NCBI RefSeq assembly: GCF_027579695.1
Contig: NC_083587.1
Span: 53,761,521-53,825,520, forward strand
Direction: 5' to 3'
DNA length: 64,000 nt
Source of the DNA: Neoarius graeffei
Taxonomy: Eukaryota > Chordata > Actinopteri > Siluriformes > Ariidae
This document shows, piece after piece, positions 1 to 14,200 of this stretch. The notes beneath the pieces are model-generated. The model was not told the origin of the DNA and searched no databases. It saw only the letters and a list, made by a program, of their open reading frames with translations. The translations under genes were made by a program, and so were the position numbers. The first letter of the stretch is position 1; each line of letters begins with the position of its first letter.

Positions 1-1249
1 GTCTTCCTTCTCCTTGAATAAGACCGTGCATTCAACTGCCTTTTTGACATGACTGCATCGAAATACCACTTGCAACAATATTTCACGCACTCCATCAAGA
101 AAAAAGTTAAACATGATGAACACGGGCATACTGTTTTGAGCATACGATTTTTTAAAAAGAAACTAGCTACATCAAAGTCCTTCAATAAACCCATCCTTTA
201 GCGCAAATGAGCTTAACCTAGTTCAAAGCATGACGCTAGCGGTAGCTGCATAAGGCAAAATCATGTGGGCCTTTCGTCAACAACAAGCCACGGCGGGCAA
301 ACATTAATAATCAAGTGTCCTTACCTTAAAACATTGTCTTGACCACAGAACTTCTCAAGTATTTCACTTAAATCCACACGGGTTAACAACACACCCAACA
401 CAGCTAGCGAGAAATGTGGATCTGCGCTAGCTTTGTATTGCTATTCCCCTCAGTATGCTTACTCTGTCTGCTGCCCGAACTGTGACAATTATAGGCTACA
501 ATCTTTTCATCAATTTCTTCAGTAGATGCCGTTTTAGACATTTTATTATCCCCATCAAAATATGCTATTATACTAACAGGATTATAACTCAAATCACATG
601 ACACGTATTCAAATCACAACTGATTTATTTTACTGTTGGACAGATCATAGCATATCTAGCCTAGCTGCACATAGCCTAGCTGCTGGTAGGCTGATAACTG
701 ATAAGTAGCTGATATTCTGAACAGATTGGTGATCCTTACCTTAAAAAAGTCTGTGACTTTAGGCAACGATTCTATCATTACCTGCATCTCTCTTTTTTTC
801 CTTTTATGCGCCCCGCTAACATGTGAACGCTTCATCTTTCAAAGCCTCTAAATTTGTGTCTCAGTAGTCTGCAGTCTTTGGCGCGCTTTCGTGCGTGACG
901 TTACATTTTGTTCCATTTTATTCTGGTGCAGTTGTGGGTGTTCGTTTCGCGAACCACATCCACCATGTCTCTTACAGCAGGCTACTGTGCGCTCATTTAT
1001 TTCTAACCTTATTTCTATCCGTACATTAATGTAGGCCCACGATTCCGACAGTTTATTATTTTATTAATATTACAAGGCCCCTGATTGGCTGTGGCCCAGG
1101 GGCTTGAGCCCCCTGAAGCCCCCCCCCTTAAAGCGCCGGTGCATGTCCGCCATCGTCTGTGTGAGACTTGCGCGCGCGACAACTGTCCTTCCCGTGATTC
1201 ATTTCCAGAACGCATTTCCCCTTCTCCGTTTTAGCCTTTTTAAAATTTT
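1..1249. other. No gene recognised; possible interior of a hAT-like element
   Basis: No open frame here resembles a known protein and I found no exon of the downstream V-ATPase gene. The stretch is AT-rich with a GC-richer patch near 850-960 that includes a CRE-like TGACGTTA. Because a hAT-type terminus ends at 1440 and no matching left terminus is visible, part or all of this interval may be the interior of an element that starts outside the window. Confidence 0.35.
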
Positions 1250-1259
1250 TTATTTTTTT

Positions 1260-1440
1260 ATTTTTTTACTCAGTAACGGTTGTGATGTAAAATGTACTGA
1301 AGTACACTACTTAAAAGAAAACATACTTAAGTAAAAGTAAAAGTACACTCTTTAAAAATTACTTGAAAAAGTATAAGTACACAAAAAAGCTACTCAAGTA
1401 CAGTAACGCGAGTAATGTAATTCGTTACTTTCCACCTCTG
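1260..1440. mobile_element. Right end of a hAT-like DNA transposon
   Basis: The sequence ends in CCACCTCTG preceded by stretches rich in AAGTA/TACTT. Read in reverse it starts CAGAGGTGGAAAGTAACG. The same terminal pattern starts the element at 51455, which has 8-bp target duplications. The partner terminus was not found in the window, so the element is either truncated or starts to the left. Confidence 0.6.
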
Positions 1441-2264
1441 CCACTAATAAACTCTAATTTCCACGTCTATCTATCCTTTGCGTCTTTCTGACTAAGATTA
1501 TCCAAGTAATCCGGTAGTAAAGCTTTTTTTAGCTGTAGTTTTCTTCGGACTACAGATGTCTGACATCTTCAATATCGCTTGTCTTCAGTATGCAAACAAA
1601 GTTCGCTTGTCCCCCAGGACAAGGCTAACAACGGTTGCTAACATAAGTGAGACATGGGTCTATTGCACAACAGCAACCAATCAGGGAGCGCGAAAGGCTA
1701 ACACATGCTTCTTCTAAGCTATTTGAAGCCAGTCTTATCTTTTCAAACAGCTTAGCACAATTAAACGAAAGCACAATCTTGAGCTGAGAGAGACTATGCC
1801 ATCCCCCTCCACCCAGACAACATGGATAGCTGTGGCATCATCATGAATTGAACTTGTGATCTCCTGATCATTGGGCAAATATGTTTCTGTTGCACCACTT
1901 GGAAGTCCAAACATACCGTAATACTTTTTGATAATGATGAGTTGTGATTATTATTTTTTTGTCCTGTAATGAAATTACTACAAGGCGTGTTGCTGTAGCG
2001 TACGTGTAATTACCATAAACGAGCTTGTCCACACATTTCGCTGTTCTGAGAGAAGAATAAAAACCTGTTTACTCCAAACTCACTTCTCATAGAAGCCCAA
2101 AGGGCATGTATTTTAACCCGTTTAAACCTAGTATTTTGTATATAGATGCAATATAGTGATTTGTAAAACCTCCATCGAGGAAGACTGCATGCATGTCCTG
2201 TCGGATTTGGTACGTAATATAATAAAAGTGAGCTCTTGCTGTTTTCCTGCCTCAGTGTTCAGTC
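1441..2264. other. Upstream flank and 5' intron of ATP6V1C1
   Basis: I see no coding sequence. In vertebrates the ATP6V1C1 start codon lies in the second exon (recalled family knowledge), so a non-coding first exon and promoter should be upstream. I could not place them. The acceptor for the first coding exon is the pyrimidine-rich run ending in CAG near 2254 or the AG near 2262. Confidence 0.4.
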
Positions 2265-5200
2265 ATGATGGAGTTCTGGTTGATCTCGGCTCCTGGAGAG
2301 AAAACCTGCCAGCAGACGTGGGACAAGCTGATGGTGGCCACCACTCGCACCAACAACCTGTCCACTAACAACAAGTTCAACATCCCGGACCTCAAGGTTC
2401 TGACATTTTTTAAAATTTATTTATCTTAATTTCAGGGTGGCATGGTGGTGTAGTGGTTAGTGCTGTTGCCTCACAGCAAGAAGGCCTGGGTTCGAGCCCC
2501 GTGGCCGACGAGGGCCTTTCTGTGCGGAGTTTGCATGTTCTCCCCGTGTCCGCGTGGGTTTCCTCTGGGTGCTCCGGTTTCCCCCACAGTCCAAAGACAT
2601 GCAGGTTAGGTTAACTGGTGACTCTAAATTGACCGTAGGTGTGAATGTGAGTGTGAATGGTTGTCTGTGTCTGTGTCAGCCCTGTGATGACCTGGCGACT
2701 TGTCCAGGGTGTACCCCGCCTTTCGCCTGTAGTCAGCTGGGATAGGCTCCAGCTTGCCTGCGATCCTGTAGAACAGGATAAAGCGGCTAGAGGTAATGAG
2801 ATAAGACCTTAATTTCACATTTGGTGTATCACTGGAATGTATCGTGAGCCATTTTCATCCGTGGTATTGAGATTCGTTAGATATTTATTCCTTTGTCAGA
2901 CGGAACTGTTTGCTAATTTTGTGTAATTCCATCTGAGGAAATTCAGGACTTCTCCCTTTTGAGTAAACTGTGAATCCTTTCAGTTCCTCTTCCGTGAGTG
3001 TTAAGACCGTGACCTGTGTGAATGAATCTGACTGTTCGCACTTCTTCTCTTAGAGTTTCAAGTTGAAGAACTTTCACAAAGGCGAATGTGTTTTATTGGT
3101 TTGAGTAAGATGAAGGACGACCCAGTGTTTACGTGTGTAGAGATTCAGCCATGGTGGTGGGTGGTGTGTGGTTGCTCCCCCACTTCAGTAATTTAACATA
3201 GTCTGGTAAAGTTTACAGAAACATCTGTATCTTTACTAAAGAGTAAAATATTGGCACCCTGGCTGCATTTTCTTTGCTCCATCATGCTGCTTCCTGATCA
3301 AAGCCCGTGTCTCTTTCTTCGTTCCTCTGCAGGTTGGGACGTTAAACGTTTTAGTCGGACTCTCCAATGATTTGGCCAACTTGGACTCTTTTGTGGAGAG
3401 GTATGGGGTTTCTCTCTCTCTCTCCTCTTCAATCTTCAGGAAAACTTTTCAGTGCAAATCATCACTCTGGCCTCACACTTTGATCTGAACAAACTTTTCC
3501 AGTCTTGCCCAGGTTATTTCAATTTGTATTGTGTGAAATTTTCCATTTGCGATGATGTGATTAGTTCGGACAGGCTCTGATTTCAGGGTTCGAGTCGGAG
3601 GACTTTAATCTTTCCTGCGTTTTTAGCATGCTGAGGAATCTCACTCAGCAGTGTGATGCTCGCTGTGCCTGGCTAAAATGAACCATTAGCAGTTCGGTGA
3701 CTCATTACTGCCTCTTTCCTCAATCATGTTTAAAACTCATGGCTTCTGCCTCAGACGTCATTACAAGGTTCTAATTATAAACATCTGGAAGCATTAAAAG
3801 CTCAAAATTCACAGACGAGTCTCCTGGACACAGTCTCTCCCCCCGTCCTCCCTCCCTTTTCAGTGTGCTGGTTGAGAGACTCAGACCCTCAGAAGCTGCA
3901 TTAAGAAGCTACTTTGGAAGTAAACTGCTTTTTAATAAATGAGCTTTGTCTGTCTGTCTGTGGCCAGTATGAGGATATGGTATGAATATTGTGGTAAATT
4001 GTCACAATACATGTTTCTTAGGGGCGGCACAGTGGCGTAGTGGTTCGCGCTGTCTCCTCACAGCAAGAAGGTCCGAGTTCGAGCCCCGTGGCCGATGAGG
4101 GCCTTTCTGTGTGGAGTCTGGATGTTGTCCGTGTGGGTTTCCTCCGGGTGCTCCGGTTTCCCCCACAGTCCAAAGACATGCAGGTTAGGTTAACTGGTGA
4201 CTCTAACTTGACCGTAGGTGTGAATGTGAGTGTGAATGGTTGTCTGTGTCTATGTGTCAGCCCTGTGATGACCTGGCGACTTGTCCAGGGTGTACCCCGC
4301 CTTTCGCCCGTAGTCAGCTGGGATAGGCTCCAGCTTGCCTGCAACCCTGTAGAACAGGATAAAGCGGCTACAGATGATGAGATGAGACATGTTTCTTAGC
4401 ATCTGATTGGTATCTTTAGTCATATTAACGAATAAATAATTTGACTATACTGACATTGACTATATTGCAAATTCAAGACTATATCCGTTACGCACTAACG
4501 CAAAATGTATTCAGAAGAGACAGATACGACAGAAATCGTACCAAAGTTTTAGCCGGTTTTCTAACACAGAATAAAGTCCTTTGATTCAAACCCTGAACTT
4601 AGAGCCTGTCCGACCTAATCGCATCATCGCAAACACAAAATTTCACCGAATACAAACTGAAATGGCCTGGAGTATATAGAGACTGGAAAAGATTCATGAA
4701 GTTTGTCATATGTTGGCACTCAGACTGTGGCTATAGAACTTGAACCACAACATGGTTGTCATCTTGGAGACGCTTTCGGCTTTGCAAGGAATAAGTATTT
4801 CAGAGACCAAATGGAATTGAATTGAACAGAAATGGACAGACATGGACGAAATGGACAGATATGGACGAGTGGTGTGGACGTGTAAGGACTGCGTCTGTTC
4901 GAAAGACCAAACAATCTTTATCTTATTGACATTCGGCTCCCTGAACAGCACCGGCCTCGATCAAGGCCGTTGCTGGGAAAACATTTCCCCCAGAAGGTTA
5001 CTGCTGGGAGACACTCTCGCATTCCTTCCCCAATTTTCCACGGTTGCCGTTTTTCACCCCCAGTGTGACAAGCGGGTGCGTGACCAGCACCGCTTGCATG
5101 GCTGCAGGAGCGGACGGCTGCTTGCTTGCGCTGGATTACCTCTACCTCCTCCCCTCCCCTCCTACCTCCTTCCCCCTTCCCCCACCCCTGATTGCCCCCT

Positions 5201-8200
5201 CCTTCCCCCCCTTTCCCCCCCTCAAGTCCCATGTTTTAAAGTGTACTTGTGTTATTGTGTGCTTGTGTGGAGGTTTTTAAATGCTCCCACACTGTACTCC
5301 TGATAGGAGAATAGTGGGGGGGTGTTATTTTTTCCTCATCTTTCCTCATGTTACTACTGTGTTTCTTTTTCTTTTATCCCTGTCTTCCTGTCCTGTTCCC
5401 CCTCTGTAAGGACAGGTTGATGGTCAATTTCACTGGTAATAGTGACAATAAAGGGTTCATTCATTCATTCATTCATTCATTCATTCATTCATTCATATGT
5501 ATAGTAAAAACACAGAGGTTCAGACAATGCAAGGAAATTCTTACTTTGCTGCTCTCCTTACACACAACAGTAACACATACACTCAAACACATGACAACAA
5601 GGTGCCTAAAAAGGGAATAAAAGTAATAAAAGTCGTAAATGTAGTAAAACTAAATAAAAGCTTAAAAAAAACCCTGAAGTAATAAAAGTAGCAAAACTAA
5701 ATAGCTAAACGGTGCCAGAAAAAAAAACCTGAGTTCATTTGTAAAGTGCTTTGTGTAAACAGGTAGCTGCAGTGGGGATGCTGGAGAACTGGGAGTGCAG
5801 TATTTAGTGTGTTGTATTGTTCAGGAGCCTGATAGCCTGTGGATAGAAACTGTTTGTGAGTCTTGTAGTTCTTGATTTGACACTCCAGTAGCATCTCCCT
5901 GATGGCAGAAGTGTAAAGAGATTGTGTTCTGGGTGTGTGTTGTCTTTAATAATATTATGGGCCCTCCTGAGGATCCTGTTATTAAAGTTTGTTCAGATCA
6001 AAGTTTGAGGCCAGAGTGATGCTATTTTCCAGCAGCAAAACGCATATAATAATAAAGTTATTCCACAAAATCAAGTCGTACATGAGCTGACAGCCGACAA
6101 GGCACGTAGCACCGAGATGGCTATAAACCATGTACGACAAGATTGAGTGGAATAACTGCTTTATTCTATCTGCATTCACTAGATTTTGAGAAACAGAGTA
6201 TTTTATTTTTTGCAAATTTGATAAATAAAAACTTCATACAAAACATCAGACAAAATCATTTCTGCTTAGGCGGGCTTCTTAAAAACCTATCGATGGCTGT
6301 GTGGGGTATGGGGTTGCATTAGTGCGTGTGGCATGGGCAGCTTACACATCTGGAAAGACACCATCAATGCTGAAAGGTATATCCAGGTTCTAGAGCAACA
6401 TATGCTCCCATCCAGACGACGTCTCTTTCAGGGAAGACCTTGCATTTTCCAACATGACAATGCCAAACCACATACTGCATCAATTACAGCATCATGGCTG
6501 CGTAGAAGAAGGGTCCGGGTACTGAACTGGCCAGCCTGCAGTCCAGATCTTTCACCCATAGAAAACATTTGGCACATCATAAAACGGAAGATACGACAAA
6601 AAAGACCTAAGACGGTTGAGCAACTAGAATCCTACATTAGACAAGAATGGGTTAAAATTCCTATCCCTAAACTTGAGCAACTTGTCTCCTCAGTCCCCAG
6701 ACATTTACAGACTGTTGTAAAGAGAAAAGGGGATGTCTCACAGTGGTAAACATGGCCTTGTCCCAACTTTGAGATGTGTTGTTGTCATGAAATTTAAAAT
6801 CACCTAATTTTTCTCTTTAAATGATACATTTTCTCAGTTTAAACATTTGATATGACATGTTCTATTCTGAATAAAATATGGAATTTTGAAACTTCCACAT
6901 CATTGCATTCCGTTTTTATTTACAATTTGTACTTTGTCCCAACTTTTTTGGAATCGGGGTTGTATGACGTGTTCCTGTACAGATATGGGAAAAAAATAGA
7001 GGCCGCTTTTAATATAATAATAATAATAATAATAAGAAGAAGAAGAAGTCACCAACTGTATTTCTAGGTGTTTGCTGAGATGTTTGTGTGGTTGTGAGGG
7101 TGAACCAACTGTATAAAAGCAGCAACCCACCCACTGTCCAAATAATAGACAATGCTTTCATTGCTTCAGAGTTTCTGATCTATACATCCGAACAGTCATT
7201 ATAAACCATTTCCTTATAGTCCTGAGGGGAAAATTTGGGAACAATCCCATTTTTTTAAATAAAGCTTTATTTCCACTGTTTTTACCAAATTCTTAGTTTG
7301 CCTTTGAAGCTCTCACGAAAGTGTGTTTTCTGAAGCCAGGACAGGATGGTAACAGGGTGTGATGTGTGTTTGACGCGGTTCACAGTGTGGTGAAGAAGGT
7401 AGCGCAGTACATGGCCGACGTCCTCGAGGACAGCCGGGATAAAGTTCAAGAGAACCTGCTGGCAAACGGAGGTGAGCCAAGCACTCGCATCTCTGTCATC
7501 TCTACATAGAAACTCTGAACCATTGGCTTTTTTTCTGAGCTTTTCTGAGTTTTCTTCTTCTTGTTTGTGTTAATTAGTGGATCTGATCACCTACATCACA
7601 AGGTTCCAGTGGGACATGGCGAAATACCCCATAAAGCAATCTTTGAAGAACATTTCAGAAATCATATCTAAGGCAAGTCCAGATGAACGTATTACAGGTA
7701 ACGATGACGCTCATGATCACGGTCCTGTAGAGGGATGATTTGGGGTTTGCCGAGTGCATGCTTGAACACTTCAGCCATGTCACATGAATGCTGGATAATA
7801 AAGTTTTTGTCTCCCTCTGCTGCTAACAGCAAATCATACAGATTGATAACGATTTAAAGGCTCGAGCTTCAGCCTACAACAACCTGAAGGGAAACCTGCA
7901 GAACCTGGAGAGGAAGAACGCGTGAGTGAAGAACACTAGCATGACTAAACTCTTACTGACTGTATTTAAATACATTCGGTTTTAGTTAAGGAGGAATTTT
8001 TTACATGGACAAAACAGTCAAATGTGGGCGGTGTTGTGGTTAGCACTGTTGCCTCACAGCAAGAAGGTTCTGGGTTTGAGCCCAGTGGCCGATGGGGGCC
8101 TTTCTATGTGGAGTTTGCATGGTCTGCCTGGGTTTCCTCCTCAGTCCAAAGACATGCAATTAGATTAACATGGGACGGCCCTGGGCTGAAGTGCCCGAGT

Positions 8201-11200
8201 GGCAGCGCACATGTATGCAGCGGCTTTCCTCTCCTATGATGAACTAAATTTCATTGTGAAGTGACAATAAAGGCATTCTATTCTAAATAGTGATTTTAAA
8301 GCTGTGCTTCACACCAGATTTACCAAAGTTTCCAAAACGAGGTATTATGAAGGTACCATAAATGGAAGAATAATGCACAACTCTACACAGAGTGCAAAAG
8401 TTTGTACCCCTCACTGTTTTTAAATGCAGTAATACTCTAATTGTAAACTAGGAAGCTGAGAAATTATGTTACAACAGCAAGTTATCAGATGTGCAAAAAG
8501 AAAGACGCACTGCACAACATAAAACAGAATTTAGAGAAAATAAAATCCCAAGAATAAATCGACTGCACAATATACAGATAAAAATGTAACGATTATATTT
8601 AACAACTTTATTCATCACATGTACACTTGTGAAATTCCTCTCTGCATTTAACCCATCTGAAGCAATGAGTGCACACACATACCCAGAGCAGTGGGCAGCC
8701 ATGCTAACAGCGCCCAGAGAGCAGTTGGGAGTGAAGTGCCTCGCTCAAAGGCACCTCAGCCTAAGGCCACCCCATGTTAACCTAACCACGTCTTTGGACT
8801 GTAAGGGAAACCCACACAGACGGGGAGAACGTGCAAACTCCACACAGAAAGGCCCTCATCAGGCACTGGGCTCAAACCCAGAACCTTCTTGCTGTGAGGT
8901 GACAGTGCTAACCACTACACCGCTGTGCCCCTGGAGAGCTACATGCCACAGTCTGGCTGTCAGATTGTGTGCCATCACATTATTATCAAAATAAAGAAGA
9001 GTGATATATAATGTATGTATGTGCTTTGCACGTGTGAATAAGCATTAATTGTGCTAAAAACAAGAACTGTGATCAATGAAGATAAAAACTGTGCAAAAGT
9101 GGCAGTACTGAACAATAGATAGATGAATGAGTAAATAAATAAATAAATAACTCTAATGGTGCAAAGTGACTAACGGCAGTAAACAGATAAGCTCTGACGG
9201 TGTAATAGTTACAGGAGAAACAGGGTTATAAACAGGATTATTATAGCCACATTCACTGGATATGAGCAATCACGCGCTCTGATTGGCTACTCTACTCCTA
9301 GGCTATCAAGGTTCAAAGATTTTTATTGTCAATTCACTATATATCCAGGACATATAGGAGGATCGAAATGCCATTTCTCTCTCACCTTACTTACTTGTAA
9401 AATCAGCTAAAAATATTTATATTAAAGAAAAAAATTTATATGTGGCAGTGGGGGCGTGGTCAAGCGCCGGTCTGTGACAGGAGGGCGGAGTCAGGGAAGG
9501 TAAGTGGCAGAATCACTACACCTGAGAGCAATTAACCTGTGTTTGTGTGTCTTCCCAGTGACCGTGCCCTACTTAAGGAGGGAGAGCGAGAGCAGAGGGG
9601 TCTCTCCCGAACCAGACGGCTGATGTGTGTGCGTGTGTGTGAGAGTGTTTAAGTAAGCTGAAAAGCTGAATAAAAAGAGTTTTTGTGAACTCAGTTCTGG
9701 CCTGCCGTCTTCTGTGCACCACCCATACATAGGAACTGCCACAGTGGTGCCGAAACCCGGGATCTGGAGCACAGAACGCTGAACCGCCCCATGGAGTCTT
9801 CCCCGTTCGCCGACCTGGTCCACACCCTCGCCACGGCCCAGCAAAGCCAGCACCAGGCGCTCGTCACGCTCTGTAAGGAGCAGGAGCAGCGCTTCCAGGC
9901 CCTGGTGTTGGCCCAGCAAGAGGACCGACAGGCGTTCCGGCACCTCCTCGCGTCGGCGGGGACAATCGACGCTTCCACCGCGGGCCCGTCCCCCCTCACC
10001 CTGACAAAGATGGGCCTGCAGGATGACCCCGAGGCTTTCATCACGCTCTTTGAGCAAGTCGCGGAGACCTCGGGGTGGCCGATGGATCAGCACGCAGTGC
10101 GCCTCCTCCCCCTGCTAACGGGGGAGGCGCAGCTGGCCGCGCTACAGCTCCCCGCCAACCGCCGGCTGGCCTACGCGGACCTTCGCCGGGCCATCCTCCA
10201 GCGTGTGGGGCACACCGCTGAACAGCAGCGCCAGCGCTTCCGCGCTCTGCGCTTGGAGGAAGTCGGCCGCCCTTTCGCGTTTGGCCAGCAACTCCGGGAC
10301 GCCTGCTGGCGGTCGCGACGCCGAGGAGATCGTCGATCAGGTGGTGCTGGAGCAGTTCATTGTGTGCTTGCCCACAGGAACCGCGGAGTGGGTCCAGTGC
10401 CACCGCCCGGTGTCGCTGGATCAGGCCATCAAGCTGGCGGAGGACCATTTGGCGGCTGTTCCAGCGGCAGGACAGCAGACAGTCTCTTCTCTTCTCTCCT
10501 CTTCTCTCTCTCTCTCTCCCCCCCTCCTTCTGTGTCCCGTCCTCGCCCCATTCCCCCACCGCGGAGGCGGGGGCCAGCACCACCTCAGCCAGCCCGCCGC
10601 ACCTGCGGTGCCCTCCCGTTTCGCCCTTCTGTGTCTGTCTCTCCCCCCCCCCACGTGAGTGAGCCCCAAAACACTGGTGCAGAGAGGAAGCCCGGGCCGG
10701 TTTGGTGGCACTGCGGGGAACCGGGCCACCTCCAACAGCAGTGCACGGCAAGGGAGGTGGGCGCGGTGGTTCGGATCCCCGATGCACCAGAAGCCGCCCT
10801 CGATCGGGCCGGAGCGTATTGCATACCGGTGAGTATCCAAGGGGATACATATCAGGCGTTGGTGGATTCTGGTTGTAATCAGACCTCAATTCACCAAAGC
10901 CTGGTGGAACACGAGGCATTGGGGGGTGCACAGGGGGTGAAGGTGTTGTGTGTGCACGGGGACGTTCACAGCTACCCTTTGGTGTCAGTCCACATTTTTT
11001 TCCGAGGGGAAAAATTTATAGTGAAGGCAGCGGTTAATCCTCGCCTTACCCACTCTTTAATTTTGGGGACTGATTGGCCGGGATTTCGGGGTTTAATGAC
11101 ATGCCTAGTAGAGAGTGGGTCCTGCCATTTAACAGGGGGAGGTCCCGGTGTCGCTTTGGCGGGAGCAGCTGTCACATAGCCGTCTACATCATCTCCGCGT

Positions 11201-14200
11201 CAGAGTGAGGAGCCGCTGGCCCCTCCTCTCTCTATTGGGGAATCCCTCGCAGATTTCCCATTAGAGCAGTCGCGAGACGAGACTCTGCAACATGCATTTG
11301 ACCAAGTGAGAGTAATCGATGGTCAAATGCTCCAGCCAAACGCTACCCCGTCCTTCCCCTACTTCCCGATTATGAAGGCTAGATTATACCGAGTGACGCA
11401 GGACACTCAAACTAAAGAGCGAGTCACGCAGCTTTTAATTCCAAAGAGCCGCCGGGAATTGGTATTCCAGGCGGCTCACTTTAATCCCATGGCTGGACAC
11501 CTAGGGCAGGATAAGACACTAGCCCGAATAATGGCCCGATTCTATTGGCCGGGGATTCGCGGGGATGTCCGTAGGTGGTGTACGGCGTGCCGTGAATGCC
11601 AGTTAGTGAATCCAGCGGCCATTCCAAAAGCGCCTTTGCGCCCTCTTCCATTAATCGAGACCCCGTTTGAAAGAGTTGGGATGGATCTCGTCGGGCCATT
11701 AGATCGGTCAGCACGAGGGTACCACTTTATATTAGTTCTGGTGGACTATGCAATGCGATACCCGGAAGCAGTGCCTCTGCGCAATATCTCAGCACGCAGT
11801 ATTGCGGAGGCGCTCTTCCGCGTTATCTCCCGAGTTGGAATCCCGAAAGAGATTCTGACTGATCAAGGCACAGCGTTTATGTCACGGACACTGCGCGAAC
11901 TGTATGGGTTATTGGGGATTAAGCCGATCCGCACCAGCGTGTATCACCCACAAGTGGATGGTTTAGTGGAACGGTTCAATCGCACCCTTAAGAATATAAT
12001 TAAAAAATTCGCAAGTGAGGACACACGTAATTGGGATAAGTGGCTCGAGCCCTTGCTGTTTTCAGTGCGAGAGGTCCCCCAAGCCTCCACGGGGTTCTCC
12101 CCGTTCGAATTATTATATGGGCGTAAGCCGCGCGGCATTCTAGATGTGCTGCAGGAAAATTGAGAGGAGGGACCTTCACAAAGCAAAAATGAAATTCAGT
12201 ACGTTATGGACCTGCGCGCAAAACTCCACATGCTCACCCACCTAACCCAGGAGAATTTGCGGCAGGCCCAAGAACGGCAAGCCCGCCTGTACAACAAGGG
12301 TACGCGCCTTAGGGAGTTCACACCGGGAGATAAGGTACTCGTACTGTTGCCCATGTCGAGCTCCAAATTGATCGCCAAGTGGCAAGGACCCTTTGAGGTC
12401 ACACGGCGAGTCGGGGACGTCGACTATGAGGTGAGGTGAACGGACAGGGGTGGGGCACTACAGATTTACCACCTCAATCTGCTTAAACTCTGGAATGAGG
12501 AGGTCCCCGTGGCGTTGGTGTCGGTGGTTCTGAAGAAGGCGGACCTGGGGCCGGAGGTTTAAAAAGGGGCATTGGCATCACGTACCTCTCCGGTCCCCTG
12601 TGGAGACCACCTCTCCCCGACCCAACTCACGGAGGTCGCCCAGTTGCAGACCGAGTTTTCGGATGTGTTCTCGCCCCTGCCCGGTCGCACTAACCTCATA
12701 GAGCACCACATAGAGACGCCCCCGGGGGTGGTAGTGCGTAGCCGCCCTTACAGGCTACCCGAACACAAAAAAAGGTGGTTCGGGAAGAACTTGAGACCAT
12801 GCTCGAAATGGGCATCGTCGAGGAGTCCCACAGTGACTGGAGCAGCCCGGTGGTCTTGGTACCCAAGGCCGACGGGTCGGTCCGGTTCTGTGTGGACTAT
12901 AGAAAAGTCAACGCGGTGTCTAAATTCGACGCGTACCCAATGCCTCGTATTGATGAGTTGCTCGATCGACTCGGCACAGCTCGCTTTTATTCGACACTGG
13001 ATTTGACGAAGGGATATTGGCAGATCCCCTTGACTCCACTATCCCGAGAAAAAATGGCCTTTTCCACACCGTTTGGTTTACACCAATTCGTCACACTTCC
13101 GTTTGGGCTGTTTGGGGTGCCCGCTACGTTTCAGCGGCTGATGGACAGGGTCCTCCGCCCCCACGCCACCTATGCGGCCGCCTACCTCGATGACATCATA
13201 TATAGTAATGACTGGCCGAGGCACCTTGAACACCTAAGGGCCGTCCTTAGGTCGCTGAGGCGAGCGGGTCTCACAGCCAACCCAAAGAAGTGTGCGATTG
13301 GGCGGGTGGAAGTATGGTATCTGGGCTTCCACTTGGGCAACGGGCAGGTGCGTCCCCAAATTAACAAGACCACAGCAATTGCGGCCTGCCCGAGGCCCAA
13401 GACCAAAAAGGGGGTGAGACAGTTCCTGGGGCTGGCTGGCTATTATCATAGGTTTATACCTAATTATTCGGACGTCACCAGCCCACTGACTGATCTCACT
13501 AAAAAGGGGGCACCAGATCCGGTCCAGTGGACGGAGCAATGCCAGCGGGCTTTTTCTGAGGTAAAGGCTGCACTGTGTGGGGGGCCACTTTTACACTCCC
13601 CTGACTTTTCTCTCCCCTTTGTGTTGCAGACCGATGCGTCGGACAGAGGGCTGGGGGCGGTTTTGTCCCAGGAGGTGGAGGGGGAGGACCGCCCTGTCCT
13701 GTACATCAGCAGGAAGCTGTCGGTGCGTGAGGGGCGCTACAGCACCATAGAGAAAGAGTGTCTGGCCATCAAGTGGGCGGTCCTCGCCCTCCGGTACTAC
13801 CTGCTGGGGCGCCCTTTCACCCTCTGTTCGGACCACGTGCCCCTCCAGTGGCTCCACCGCATGAAGGATGCCAACGCGTGGATCACCTCCAACCCTTTAA
13901 TTTCAAGGTGGTCCACAGGCCGGGGGCACAGATGGTCGTGGCAGACTTTCTCTCCCGTCAAGGGGGGGGGGGGGGGGGAGTCGGCTGCAGGCCGGACGGC
14001 TGCCCGGCCTGAGTCAGGCGGTGGGGGTATGTGGCAGCGGGGACGTGGTCAAGCGCCAGTCTGTGACAGGAGGGCGGAGTCAGGGAAGGTAAGTGGCAGA
14101 ATCACTACACCTGAGAGCAATTAACCTGTGTTTGTGTGTCTTCCCAGTGACCGCGCCCTACTTAAGGAGGGAGAGCGAGAGCAGAGGGGTCTCTCCCGAA

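Noticed and set aside
4842-5303. Proline-rich 153-codon frame
   Set aside because: Low-complexity C/T-rich LINE 3'UTR; no domain and no start or splice context.
10041-10931. Long antisense open frame across the LTR element gag region
   Set aside because: GC-rich sequence lacks stops on the opposite strand; the sense frame carries capsid, knuckle and protease motifs.
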